Source of the DNA: Biostraticola tofi
Lineage (GTDB): Bacteria > Pseudomonadota > Gammaproteobacteria > Enterobacterales > Enterobacteriaceae
Reading direction: 5' to 3'
Assembly (NCBI RefSeq): GCF_004343195.1
Contig: NZ_SMCR01000009.1
Coordinates: forward strand, 62,001-126,000
Length of the DNA: 64,000 nucleotides
Below are positions 11,504 to 20,399 of the stretch, in pieces. The notes below the pieces were generated by a model. It was not told the DNA's origin. It saw only the letters and a program-made list of their open reading frames with translations, and searched no databases. Made by a program: the position numbers and the translations under genes. Positions within the stretch are counted from its first letter, which is position 1. Every line of letters starts with the position of its first letter.

Positions 11504-11632
11504 TACATTTTCCTTATACCGTGTCATAGGGGTGAATTCTCACTGCATGACAGGAAAAGTAAATCAGCACAAGACCTTATTTTATCAGTATATTAACCTG
11601 AATGAGACATTCCTCGGCAGCCGCAAACACAG

Positions 11633-11890
11633 TCATTGAGGGTGATTGTCTTTGAACCGTCTATCCCAGGGCGTCAGCGGAACAAACTGGCTCACCAATG
11701 CATCGCCAATCACTCTGACTTTAGGCGCTAAATCCCTCGAGCGTGGCCAGAGCGCGGTAATTGGCAGATCGGCCGAGGGAATGGAAAGAGTAAGGACAGT
11801 GAGTTTAGCGTTATCAATCGGCTCAGCGGCCAGCCATGTCGCCAGATAGGCGATGCCCATTCCGCCAACAGCTGCATCCAGCAGGCTATG
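11633..11890 (-). pseudogene. Remnant of a LysR-type regulator (C-terminal end only)
   Basis: About 85 codons on the minus strand read LLDAAVGGMGIAYLATWLAAEPI, then ALWPRSRDLAPKVRVIGDALVSQFVP, which is the typical end of the LysR substrate-binding domain. The DNA-binding N terminus and most of the effector domain are absent. Homology begins exactly where exbD ends, so the sequence next to the exbD stop is a recombination scar. The fragment has no start codon or ribosome-binding site of its own and cannot make a regulator. Confidence 0.75.
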
Positions 11891-12311
11891 AACCGGTTTT
11901 ATCGACCACGAAATCAAATTTCGACAGTCCTACCCCTTGAGCACTGGTCATCACAAACGAGACGCGACCATATTCCGTAGCCTTATCGGCATAAATACGC
12001 AAATGAGGCGCCTGGGGCAGTTTGGCCGCTTCTTCGAGCCGGCCTTTAAACGCCATATCGTCCAGCGGCTGTTTATCCCAGGCAATGCTGCCGTCAGCCA
12101 TGATCGAAATATCTATCGCCTTAACGTGCTTATCAACTGCGCTGGCGTTCGCTTTGGGCAAATTGACCTTAACAGCATGATTGATAACCGGCAGGGTAAT
12201 CATAAATACAATCAATAACACCAGCATGACATCAATGAACGGCGTCATATTGATATCGTTGACCAACGGATCTTCATCGGCTTCGAACTGCGAACTGCCC
12301 AACATACTCAT
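11886..12311 (-). CDS. exbD: TonB energy-transduction protein ExbD
   Basis: ExbD is the single-span subunit of the ExbB-ExbD proton channel that energises TonB. The 141-residue protein has an N-terminal cytoplasmic tail, one membrane span with the essential aspartate (INMTPFIDVMLVLLIVF, about residues 20-40) and a periplasmic domain ending in GLSKFDFVVDKTG. It follows exbB by 21 bases on the same strand. This copy belongs to the fecI-fecR-tonB-exbB-exbD gene set rather than to a housekeeping locus. Its last few codons coincide with the LysR scar, so the extreme C terminus may be altered. Confidence 0.93.
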   Translation of the reverse strand: MSMLGSSQFEADEDPLVNDINMTPFIDVMLVLLIVFMITLPVINHAVKVNLPKANASAVDKHVKAIDISIMADGSIAWDKQPLDDMAFKGRLEEAAKLPQAPHLRIYADKATEYGRVSFVMTSAQGVGLSKFDFVVDKTGS

Positions 12312-12332
12312 AACAAGCTCCCGGACCCGCGG

Positions 12333-13088
12333 TTAGATTGACTGACCGGCACGAAACGGCTGCACTCGGTGGGCCACCGATGCCTCGCTGATGCGCAGTT
12401 CGGTGACATCGGCGGTCGTCACCCGTGAGCCGGTCAGGTAGTAGGCATGCAAATCGTGAGCAAAGCGGGCAATGGCATGCTGCAAGCCGCGGTTGCGCCG
12501 GTTGATGGTGTTGTAGCCCAGCACCGCCGGGATCGCCACGAACAGACCGAACGCCGTCATGATAAGAGCCTCTCCGACCGGGCCGGCCACATGGGCCAGA
12601 TCCGGCTGATCCACCATACTGATGGACTGCAGCGCATGGTAGATCCCCCACACCGTGCCCAGCAGACCGACAAAAGGCGCAGTACTGCCAATCGAGGCCA
12701 GAATGCCCAGCCCGGACTGCAGGCGAGAGCTGCTGTCATCAATGCTGTTTTTCAAGCCACGCGCCAGCCAGTCGCTGATATCGATATTGTTGCTGATACC
12801 GGCTTCGATATTGTGCTGGTGAGACAGGGCCGCATGCCCGGCTATCGCCAGGTCACGAAAAGGATTGTTCCCCCTGTTGCCCAGGGATTCTATCGCTGCC
12901 GGCAGGGTCTTTTCACTCCAGAAACGGTGCTTGGTGCGCTGGGCGATGTTACGCAACCCGGCACCCTGGATGCATTTGATAATAATGACCGACCAGGACA
13001 TCACTGACATGACCAGCAGGACCAGGGCAACGCCGCGGGTGACCATGTCCCCCTGCTGCCAAACGTGTTCAATGCCAAACTCATTCAT
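12333..13088 (-). CDS. exbB: TonB energy-transduction protein ExbB
   Basis: ExbB forms the pentameric three-span core of the TonB motor in the inner membrane. The 251-residue product shows an N-terminal span (VALVLLVMSVMSWSVIII), the central GLGILASIGSTAPFVGLLGTVWGI segment, and a third span with ALIMTAFGLFVAIPAVLGYN. These are the MotA/TolQ/ExbB family features. The ATG at 13088 was chosen because a GAGGAA site precedes it. The frame also extends to 13124. It is placed between tonB and exbD in one transcription unit. Confidence 0.94.
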   Translation of the reverse strand: MNEFGIEHVWQQGDMVTRGVALVLLVMSVMSWSVIIIKCIQGAGLRNIAQRTKHRFWSEKTLPAAIESLGNRGNNPFRDLAIAGHAALSHQHNIEAGISNNIDISDWLARGLKNSIDDSSSRLQSGLGILASIGSTAPFVGLLGTVWGIYHALQSISMVDQPDLAHVAGPVGEALIMTAFGLFVAIPAVLGYNTINRRNRGLQHAIARFAHDLHAYYLTGSRVTTADVTELRISEASVAHRVQPFRAGQSI

Positions 13089-13162
13089 TTTGCTTCCTCG
13101 ATTATCAAAAACGCTATCGGTCATTTCACTGAAGGGTGTTCATCTGCCGGCGCCTATCTGGG

Positions 13163-14011
13163 CTAGCCGGCTAATGTGAACGTAATAGGCTGCACCGTCA
13201 TCACCGGAATGGCCTGGCCGTTCTCCAGATAGGGATTGCAGCGGATGCCGGACACCGCCGCCATCGCGGCCTGATCAAGACTGTCAAAACCGCTGCTGCG
13301 CGCTATTTCACTGCGGCCAAGCGTGCCGTTGGCATTGATCACCAGCCTGATAAGCACCTCGCCCTGTTGGCGCAGCCGTTTGGCTTTGCGCGGATAGTCA
13401 GGTGCCGGCACCTGACAGCCCACCGTCGACACTGATTTAGGTGTGGCATTAGGCACGCTTTTCAACATTTCCCCCCGCGAGGTTGCCGGGATTGCCGCTT
13501 GTGCGGCTACTCTGGCGTTCTTTATCGGCGCAGGTTCAGCCTCGACCACCGGACGAGGATTTTCCTGCACCGGTTTGGCTTTGATAACCTTTTTAGGTTT
13601 AGGCTTGGGAAGCGGTTTGGGCGTTGGCGTTACCGGTTTTATTTCTGGCGCAGGCGTGGCGGGCACCGTTTCATTCTGTACCACTTCCCGCTGGCTGTTT
13701 TCAGCCGCCAGTACCGGCGGCGCTTCATTCACCTGGGGTTCCGGCGGAGCGGGCTCAGGCACTGGCGCTTCGACCATGGTGACCTGGAGACTGGTCTGCT
13801 CAGCCGGATTAATGATATCCAGTGGCCGATACTGGGTAGTCTGAGTCAGTGCAGCGGCTATAACCGCCAGATGGGCGATTATCACAGCCGCCACCGTTAA
13901 CCGGGACAGGTAGTTTTTTTTGGCAGCGATACCGGTGGGTAAAGGCATAGCGGCGGCGGCCATTGCCGGTACTTCAATCCTATCGTTCAACATCAGCTGC
14001 TGTGCTTTCAC
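13163..14011 (-). CDS. tonB: TonB protein dedicated to the adjacent receptor system
   Basis: TonB spans the periplasm and passes proton-motive energy from ExbB/ExbD to outer-membrane receptors. The product (282 aa from the chosen start) has a membrane anchor (LTVAAVIIAHLAVIAAAL, with the usual histidine), a Pro/Lys/Glu-rich spacer (TPTPKPLPKPKPKKV), and a C-terminal domain with the YPRKAKRLRQQGEVLIRLVI signature. The start is uncertain. I chose the GTG at 14011, preceded by GCGAGG. An ATG lies at 13993, and the frame is open to 14110. The gene order tonB-exbB-exbD and the link to fecIR suggest a private energising complex. Confidence 0.9.
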   Translation of the reverse strand: MKAQQLMLNDRIEVPAMAAAAMPLPTGIAAKKNYLSRLTVAAVIIAHLAVIAAALTQTTQYRPLDIINPAEQTSLQVTMVEAPVPEPAPPEPQVNEAPPVLAAENSQREVVQNETVPATPAPEIKPVTPTPKPLPKPKPKKVIKAKPVQENPRPVVEAEPAPIKNARVAAQAAIPATSRGEMLKSVPNATPKSVSTVGCQVPAPDYPRKAKRLRQQGEVLIRLVINANGTLGRSEIARSSGFDSLDQAAMAAVSGIRCNPYLENGQAIPVMTVQPITFTLAG

Positions 14012-14143
14012 CACTACCTCGCGATAAATCCTGACTGCCTGCAAACCTGTATTACCAGCAATCTCTGGGAGACTTATCCTGTATGTGCAATGAGGAACCA
14101 AAAGTGACACTCTGGAGGCAAAAAAATTGCCGCTCCATCGCCA

Positions 14144-15106
14144 TCAGACATCTGCCGCTTTGATGTGGATCCAATAATCCGTGGTGCGGGTAATCGCAAT
14201 CGGCATCGTCTGGGCCAGCGCATCCAGGGCATAGGGCACATCGTCCAGCGGAAAATTACCGCTGACGCGCAGTTGGGCGATGGAAGGATCGAGGCGAATA
14301 ACCGCCTGGCTGTAATTTTTAAGCGAGCCGATAACCGAGCTCAACGAGGCATCTCTCACTTCTAGACGCCCTTCGGTCCAGGCGGTTTCTGCATAAGGCG
14401 AAATCGCCACCGGGTAAAACGTATGCTGATTGAACCAAAGACCATGGCCTGCTTTGACCAGTTGGCTGTTGCCCCGCAAACCAGTCACTTTCACCACCGA
14501 GTCCAGTACCGCCAGATGGATGCCACCGGACTCCTGGCGGACATGAAAACGAGCTTGCCTGGAAAGAATATGGCCAATGCCGGTGTTGATGCGAAACGGG
14601 CGATCGTCCGCTGCCACCTTGGCAATGACGCCGCCGGTGCGTAACTCAACATCCCGCATCCGTTCATCAAGGATAATATTCAGCGCCGTACGGGCGTTCA
14701 TGTCCAGGGTGCTGCCGTCGTCCAGCTCAATACGCCGGCGCTGGGCAGTCTGGGTATGCGCATCGGACAGCAGATAGGGCAGCGAATATTCCTGATTCAG
14801 CGCCAGGCTGCCGACCACGGCAACCGACGCTATGCCTAAGGTATTCTGCAGAAACTTACGTCGGCTGGAGGGCGCCATCAGCGCCTGACGCATGTTCTCC
14901 TGCGGCATCATCTGCGCCAGATTTTGAATCTTGCCCAGTGTCGATTCGATTTTCGCGCAGGCGGCATCGTGTCTCGCATCGGCATAGCGCCAGCACTCAT
15001 ACTCGAGGTAATCGTCCTCGGTAGCCTCGCCGGAACGGAGCAGTACCATCCATTCAATGGCTTTTTGAGCCGCGCTATCAGGGCGGCAGGCAGTTGATTT
15101 TATCAT
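14144..15106 (-). CDS. FecR-type anti-sigma/sigma regulator with twin-arginine motif
   Basis: FecR proteins cross the inner membrane and relay the signal from the receptor's STN domain to a FecI-type sigma factor. The 320-residue product has an N-terminal cytoplasmic DUF4880-like region (AIEWMVLLRSGEAT, then WRYADARHDAAC). A membrane segment follows (GIASVAVVGSLAL, about residues 90-105), preceded by the twin-arginine motif SRRKFLQ. The periplasmic FecR domain contains LDDGSTLDMNARTALNI. The C-terminal YSQAVIRLDPSIAQLRVSGNF region is the part that contacts the receptor in known systems. It is 15 bases after fecI and 30 before the widest tonB frame. Confidence 0.93.
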   Translation of the reverse strand: MIKSTACRPDSAAQKAIEWMVLLRSGEATEDDYLEYECWRYADARHDAACAKIESTLGKIQNLAQMMPQENMRQALMAPSSRRKFLQNTLGIASVAVVGSLALNQEYSLPYLLSDAHTQTAQRRRIELDDGSTLDMNARTALNIILDERMRDVELRTGGVIAKVAADDRPFRINTGIGHILSRQARFHVRQESGGIHLAVLDSVVKVTGLRGNSQLVKAGHGLWFNQHTFYPVAISPYAETAWTEGRLEVRDASLSSVIGSLKNYSQAVIRLDPSIAQLRVSGNFPLDDVPYALDALAQTMPIAITRTTDYWIHIKAADV

Positions 15107-15121
15107 TTGCTTATCGACAAA

Positions 15122-15643
15122 TTATTCATTGGGGCCTGCTGTCACCAGGTAACAGTTCGTTAGCGCCTTCGCCACATACTTGCGTACCATGCTGGCGGAC
15201 ACACCCAACTCCTGCGCGATTTCGGCATAGGTCATACCATCAAGCTGATTAAACAGAAATGCTTTGCGCGCATTGATCGACAGTCCGTCCAGGGCACGGT
15301 CAATAGCCAACAGTGACTCAATGACCATTTCCTGCTCTTCCGGCGAAGGATGGCAAAGCTGAGGACTGCTTGCCAAGGCTTTCAGATAGGCCTGCTCCAA
15401 ATCGCGACGGCGCCAGTTTTCATACAGCACGCGCTGGGCCAGCGTCGTCAGCATGGCCCTGGGTTCACGGATGTCCAGTAATTCAGGTATTGCCGCCAGC
15501 CTGACGAACGCTTCACTGGCAATGTCCTCCGCGCCAGTGCCGTGACTGATGCGCCGCCTTAATTTGTCAGTGAGCCATCGGTAATCACTGCGAAATATAA
15601 GCGTGAGTAAATCTGAACGGTTGGTAAACTCAGCTGGCATCAT
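15122..15643 (-). CDS. FecI-type ECF sigma factor
   Basis: This extracytoplasmic-function sigma factor shows region 2 (DLLTLIFRSDYRWLTDKLRRR, then AEDIASEAFVRLAAIPE) and the region 4 helix-turn-helix (DGMTYAEIAQELGVSASMVRKYVAKAL). That matches the FecI group, which is freed by FecR when the cognate TonB-dependent receptor binds ligand. From the ATG at 15643 the product is 173 residues, the usual family size. The frame is open to an ATG at 15772, giving a 43-residue extension without family similarity. It is the first gene of a minus-strand set continuing into fecR, tonB, exbB and exbD, and it is divergent from the receptor gene. Confidence 0.92.
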   Translation of the reverse strand: MMPAEFTNRSDLLTLIFRSDYRWLTDKLRRRISHGTGAEDIASEAFVRLAAIPELLDIREPRAMLTTLAQRVLYENWRRRDLEQAYLKALASSPQLCHPSPEEQEMVIESLLAIDRALDGLSINARKAFLFNQLDGMTYAEIAQELGVSASMVRKYVAKALTNCYLVTAGPNE

Positions 15644-16220
15644 ATTATCCGTCTGGCTAAATCTAATCGTAAAACCCTGTCTCAGGCCCAGATAAGGGAT
15701 AGGTTCCCCCTCTTTATTGTGCCGCTCATTCCTGACTTTATTTGTTCTGGGCAGAGTGGTGCGAGTATTCAAGCCTGTTCAGCAATAAACGAGCCAATAA
15801 TATTTATATCTACGTTATACCCATAGAGTATAAGTATATTTTTTTATTTGCTAAGACCAGTTTCGGTATAAGCCAGCTTGTCTCTTTTACCTGGCATAGC
15901 TGATGAGCAGACACAGTGCATTTTTACGACAAATCGGCCCTGTCTCGCACCAAAAAGGGGCTGAGAGTTCATTTCGCTCCCCTTGGCACAGTCGTATCAG
16001 TGAAATCTCTCGGCGCTTGAATATATTTATTTATTACTGAAAGAGTATAAAAAATAATAGTAAGTTTTTTAATAAATTAAAGCGTAAGACCCCGCTTCAG
16101 AAAAAAAGTCATTACCCGACGGTGACACATTTGGTTGCTGGTTGCACATAACCACGTAGATGACCTGCTGACCCCAATATGGCGTCGTGACACTTTTATC
16201 TTTTTCTGGGAGCCCGATCA
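15644..16220. promoter_or_regulatory. Divergent control region between the sigma factor and receptor genes
   Basis: About 450-580 bases, depending on the fecI start, are AT-rich and non-coding. They must hold the sigma-gene promoter and the FecI-dependent receptor promoter. I looked for a Fur box (GATAATGATAATCATTATC-like) and for the E. coli FecI promoter and found no convincing match to either. An imperfect inverted repeat joins AAGGGG at about 15955 and CCCCTT at about 15980. Nothing else stands out. Confidence 0.5.
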
Positions 16221-18659
16221 ATGAACGCAGTACTGCAACGCGCATGGAAGCAACGCTTTAAACCAGGCCGGCTGGCATTGGCCATTCATATCACTTTAGC
16301 CCTGACCAGCACAGCGTTGCTACCTGAGTCAGCCAGTGCGGCACCGACGGCAACCAGCACCTATTCAGTATCATCAGGTTCACTGGAACAGGCCTTGCTC
16401 GCCATTGCCCGTCAGAGTCAGCAGACCATTTCATTTGATCCCAAACGGGTAGCGCCTTATCAGGCTAAACCGATTAACGGCAGGTTCACGCTTGAACAGG
16501 CGATCTTGCAGCAGCTGCAGGGCACTCCGCTGTCCGTCACCGCCACCGCAAACGGCACCCTGACCATTGATGCCGTTACCACCACCCCGCCAAAAGCGCC
16601 GACATCAGCATTACAGGCCGCCCGGGACAGCGGCCAGACCCTGCCGGCGATTACCGTCAGCGGCGGCGCTGAAAAGAGCGAGGACGCCAGCGTTTATAAC
16701 CCCTCCCTGTCCAGCTCAGCCACCCGCACCACTCTCGCCTTGCAGGAAACCGCACAATCGGTGCAGGTCGTCAGCCGCAAGCTTATTGAAGACCGGCAGG
16801 CGATCTCGGTGGAGGATGCATTGCGCAATGCCGGCGGCGTCACATTGCAGGGCGGTAACCGCGGGCCTAATTCACTCAATATTCGTGGTTTTAATGTCAC
16901 CGCCGGTTCCACCAATGGCGTATCCAACCCCGGCACCTCCGCTAATGGCAGCGCCACCGGCTATTCCAACATTGACGGTATCGAGCGGGTAGAGGTGTTG
17001 AAAGGACCGCAGGCGGTGCTGGCGGGCAACAGTTCACCTGCCGGTTCGGTTAATGTGGTGCGTAAGGCCCCGACCGCCTATCCATTGCACACGGTGAAAT
17101 TCGAAACCGCCAAATACGGCGAAGTCAAAACCGCTATCGATCTGGGCGGTCCGCTGAATGACGATAAAAGTTTTCGCTACCGCTTAAATGCCTCTACCAT
17201 GCATGCAGACCACAGTTTTCCGGATTTTAACGGTAAACGTGCGGATTATGTGGCTCCCGCCCTGGCATGGGAAGGCGATACGACCCGCCTGACGGTAGGC
17301 GCGGAATTCAATGTTTCCCGCTCCTCTGGCCCGGCAGCCACTTTGTATAACAATGACCGTGTCCAGCGGTTGCCAACCTATCGGCTGGGCGATAAAGACA
17401 ACCATTTTGCCGGCAATGCGAAAACGGTCTATTACGAATTGGGTCAGGATTTAAGCGACAACTGGTCGTTTAACAGCAAGGCCACTTATCTTGACAGCAC
17501 CATGAACTACCGGATTCATGAAACCTATGCCGTTGCGACTAATGGGGATTTAACCACCCACGAACTGGCCAATAAGCAGGATTTGAACTCGATAAGTCTG
17601 CAAAACGATATTCGCGGTAAATTTGATACCGGTCCGTTAACCCATAATATTCTGGTCGGTTATGATTACCAGCATTTGACCACCACCAGTTGGGATTTAT
17701 ACAGCGGCAGAATTTTCACCACGGGGAACTATAATAATCCAGACAGCCTGTCATTTCCTGATATCCCGATCCCCGGCTATAAGTCCTATAAAATGGTTCA
17801 GGATCAAAAGGGCTTGATTCTGCAGGACCAGATCGATATCTGGGATAAACTCCATCTGCAATTATCCGTCAAGCGCGCCGAGTGGACATCCAAAACATCC
17901 ACCTACCCACGCAATCGCACCAATACCAGCTTCTCTGATGAAACGAAATGGATTCCCAGCTATGGCGTCAGCTATGACATCACCCCTGAAGTCACCGTCT
18001 ATGCCAATTTACTGAACAGCTTCCAGACTGCCGGTGCGTTAAACACCATCACTAAAAAACCGATGCCCCCTTCTACCGGTAAATCAAAGGAAGCCGGCGT
18101 CAAATTTAATCTGCTGGACGACAATCTGACTATCACCACCTCCGTTTTCGATATTCAGCAGAAAAACGTGGTCATTTATAATATCGCCGGCGATGCCGTG
18201 GGTGCGGAAGGCCGTGAAACCAAGGGTTTCGATTTCGATTTAAACGGCGAGGTACTGCCGGGCTGGAATATCAGCGCCAGTTATACCTTTGCCCAGCCGA
18301 AAGATGCCGATAATTCGGATCAGACCGGCTATAAGTCCAGAATCACTGCTCAACCCAAACATACCGGCAGTATCTGGAGTAGCTATGAGCTGCAGGAGGG
18401 GCGTTTCCAGGGATTAGGCGCCGGCGTGGGCATTGAAGCGGCCAGTGAAACGCTGAATGGCTCAACGGGCAACTATTTCAAAATGGGTGGCTGGGCGCAA
18501 ACCGATGCCTCGATTTTCTATCGTCAGCCGAAATACACCGTTACGCTGGGCGTTAAAAATATTTTCGACCGCGATCTTTATGATTACTCCACCACGGCAA
18601 GTTATATCGGCGTGAAACCGGGCCGTACAGCCCGTTTGTCGGTAAGTTATTCATTCTAA
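16221..18659 (+). CDS. TonB-dependent outer-membrane receptor with STN signalling domain
   Basis: The 812-residue product has a signal peptide (cleavage near ASA-A, residue 40-41) and an STN domain (about 50-117; GSLEQALLAIARQSQQTISFDP) that contacts FecR. A TonB box follows at LPAITVSGG (about 141-149). The plug domain (LQETAQSVQVVSRKLIEDR, then IERVEVLKGPQAVLAG) leads to a beta-barrel ending VKPGRTARLSVSYSF. This architecture belongs to receptors that transport a ligand and also signal its presence, such as FpvA and FecA. It has the general siderophore-receptor plug, but no residue tells the ligand. Three bases separate its stop from the ABC transporter gene, so the ligand is probably handed to that transporter. 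Confidence 0.95.
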   Translation: MNAVLQRAWKQRFKPGRLALAIHITLALTSTALLPESASAAPTATSTYSVSSGSLEQALLAIARQSQQTISFDPKRVAPYQAKPINGRFTLEQAILQQLQGTPLSVTATANGTLTIDAVTTTPPKAPTSALQAARDSGQTLPAITVSGGAEKSEDASVYNPSLSSSATRTTLALQETAQSVQVVSRKLIEDRQAISVEDALRNAGGVTLQGGNRGPNSLNIRGFNVTAGSTNGVSNPGTSANGSATGYSNIDGIERVEVLKGPQAVLAGNSSPAGSVNVVRKAPTAYPLHTVKFETAKYGEVKTAIDLGGPLNDDKSFRYRLNASTMHADHSFPDFNGKRADYVAPALAWEGDTTRLTVGAEFNVSRSSGPAATLYNNDRVQRLPTYRLGDKDNHFAGNAKTVYYELGQDLSDNWSFNSKATYLDSTMNYRIHETYAVATNGDLTTHELANKQDLNSISLQNDIRGKFDTGPLTHNILVGYDYQHLTTTSWDLYSGRIFTTGNYNNPDSLSFPDIPIPGYKSYKMVQDQKGLILQDQIDIWDKLHLQLSVKRAEWTSKTSTYPRNRTNTSFSDETKWIPSYGVSYDITPEVTVYANLLNSFQTAGALNTITKKPMPPSTGKSKEAGVKFNLLDDNLTITTSVFDIQQKNVVIYNIAGDAVGAEGRETKGFDFDLNGEVLPGWNISASYTFAQPKDADNSDQTGYKSRITAQPKHTGSIWSSYELQEGRFQGLGAGVGIEAASETLNGSTGNYFKMGGWAQTDASIFYRQPKYTVTLGVKNIFDRDLYDYSTTASYIGVKPGRTARLSVSYSF

Positions 18660-18662
18660 GCC

Positions 18663-20381
18663 ATGATGAAAACCCAAGCCGACAACCAACAGTTGCCCAA
18701 TGACGGTAATCGTCCGGGTATATGGCAACTCATTCGCCCTTATTGGGTATCGTCAGAAAGATGGCTGGCTTTTGCTCTGCTCGGCCTGATTCTGACGATT
18801 AACTTCACCACGACCTATGCCCATGTGGCATTGAATAAACTGCATGGCGGTCTGACTGATGCATTGGTTGCGCTGGACTGGCCGCTTATCAGTATGACGA
18901 TGTTAAAAACACTGGGCATCGGCGTAGTAAGCACCATTATGCCGCTGATAAGCGTACTGGCGATCGAGTATCTGACCCTGCGCTGGCGAACCTGGATGAC
19001 CAAAAGTTTCATAAGCCACTGGACCCGGCATCCAGCCTATTACCAATTAGAGCGGGATAACCTTATCACCAATGGCGACCAGCGTATTGCCGAGGATATA
19101 AAGCTATTCACCGATACCACCATTAACCTCTTCACAAATATTATTTACGTGGTGGTTAATGTGACCACCTTTACCATCATTTTGTGGGGGCTGTCAGGTG
19201 CGCTGTCGATCCCCCTGGGCGAACGGACGCTGACCATTCCCGGTTATATGGTATTTGCGGTGTATCTCTATTCGTTTGCCCATCTGGCGCTGACCCACTG
19301 GCTGGGCAAGGTGCTGATCGGCGTCAATATGCATCGGCAAACGGTGGAGGCGGATTTCCGTTTCCTCGGTATGCAGATGCGGGAAAATGCCGAACAGATT
19401 GCCTTTTTCGGCGGCGGCGATCGCGAGGGACAACGATTGGTGTCCCGCTTCGGGCGAGTAAGGGATAACACCCTGCTGATGATGCGCAAAACCTTCAAAC
19501 TCAGCCTGTTTCAGAGCATGTTCGCCCAGGTTTTTTCCCCCTTGCCTATGCTGCTGGCGCTGCCGTTGCTGCTGTCGGGGAAAATCACCATGGGAGGCTT
19601 GACTCAAATAACCATGGCCTATGGCACCCTGCTCAGCACCCTGGCCTTTTTTCAGCAAGCTTATCAAAGCTTTACCAATTGGGTGGCATTAGCTAACCGG
19701 CTTAGAGACCTGCTGTGGGCCTTGAGCAAAGCGCGCGATCAACTCGCCGGCATCAGTCTGACACGGCAGGGAACCGCACTTTTCTGCGACGGGTTGACCC
19801 TGTTTCGCCCGGATGGCGTGGTGCTGTCTCATTTACCGCACTGGCAGGTCAATGCCGGCGAACGCTGGGTGGTCACAGGACAATCCGGCAGCGGTAAAAG
19901 TACTCTGTTACGAGCCTGTGCCGGCCTATGGCCCTATGGCGAGGGCTCGATAATCGCCCCAGAAGGCGTGCGAACCCTGTTTTTGCCGCAAAAAAGCTAT
20001 ATTCCGGTCGGCACTTTGAAAAGTGCGCTGGCCTATCCTCTGGAGCCGGAATCCTTTACCGACCAGCAATACCGCCAAGCGCTGGAAGACAGCTGTCTGG
20101 CGGAGCGCGCCGACTCGCTGACCGAGTCAGGCCGCTGGCAGCAGGTATTGTCCGGCGGTGAGCAGCAACGGCTGGCCATGGCCCGGGTGTTCCTGCACCG
20201 GCCTGATTTTATTTTTCTGGATGAAGCCACCAGCGCCCTGGATCCAGACACCGAGTACCAGCTGTACCAGACACTGGTCGAAAAGCTTCCCGACAGCACC
20301 CTTATCAGCGTGGCCCACCGCAAGTCGCTGGAGCAATTTCATCATCATATTCTTACCCTCGCTCCCGGGCAGGATAAGTGA
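18663..20381 (+). CDS. ABC transporter, fused membrane and ATPase domains (YddA/BacA-like)
   Basis: The 572-residue half-transporter combines an N-terminal membrane domain (about residues 1-340, six hydrophobic segments) with a C-terminal ATPase domain. The latter has Walker A GQSGSGKSTLL (about 405-415), signature LSGGEQQRLAMAR (about 495) and Walker B FIFLDEATSALD (about 515). The membrane part, with YYQLERDNLITNGDQRIAEDIK and VEADFRFLGMQMRENAEQIAFFGG, resembles the ABC_membrane_2/SbmA-BacA-like group. That group includes YddA, rhizobial BclA and mycobacterial Rv1819c, importers of peptides, bleomycin or cobalamin. Inner-membrane import of the receptor's ligand is an inference from family and operon position. 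There is no periplasmic binding protein. Confidence 0.9.
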   Translation: MMKTQADNQQLPNDGNRPGIWQLIRPYWVSSERWLAFALLGLILTINFTTTYAHVALNKLHGGLTDALVALDWPLISMTMLKTLGIGVVSTIMPLISVLAIEYLTLRWRTWMTKSFISHWTRHPAYYQLERDNLITNGDQRIAEDIKLFTDTTINLFTNIIYVVVNVTTFTIILWGLSGALSIPLGERTLTIPGYMVFAVYLYSFAHLALTHWLGKVLIGVNMHRQTVEADFRFLGMQMRENAEQIAFFGGGDREGQRLVSRFGRVRDNTLLMMRKTFKLSLFQSMFAQVFSPLPMLLALPLLLSGKITMGGLTQITMAYGTLLSTLAFFQQAYQSFTNWVALANRLRDLLWALSKARDQLAGISLTRQGTALFCDGLTLFRPDGVVLSHLPHWQVNAGERWVVTGQSGSGKSTLLRACAGLWPYGEGSIIAPEGVRTLFLPQKSYIPVGTLKSALAYPLEPESFTDQQYRQALEDSCLAERADSLTESGRWQQVLSGGEQQRLAMARVFLHRPDFIFLDEATSALDPDTEYQLYQTLVEKLPDSTLISVAHRKSLEQFHHHILTLAPGQDK

Positions 20382-20399
20382 TTTTCACTAGGAATAATT

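Noticed and set aside
10936-15980. Similar words CTCGCACCA(G/A)AAAGG at about 10940 and 15944
   Set aside because: Similarity spans fewer than 20 bases with no flanking identity, too short to call a repeat or attachment site.
15644-16220. Fur box upstream of fecI or the receptor
   Set aside because: No stretch reached a convincing match to the 19-bp Fur consensus by eye. A matrix scan would be needed to decide.
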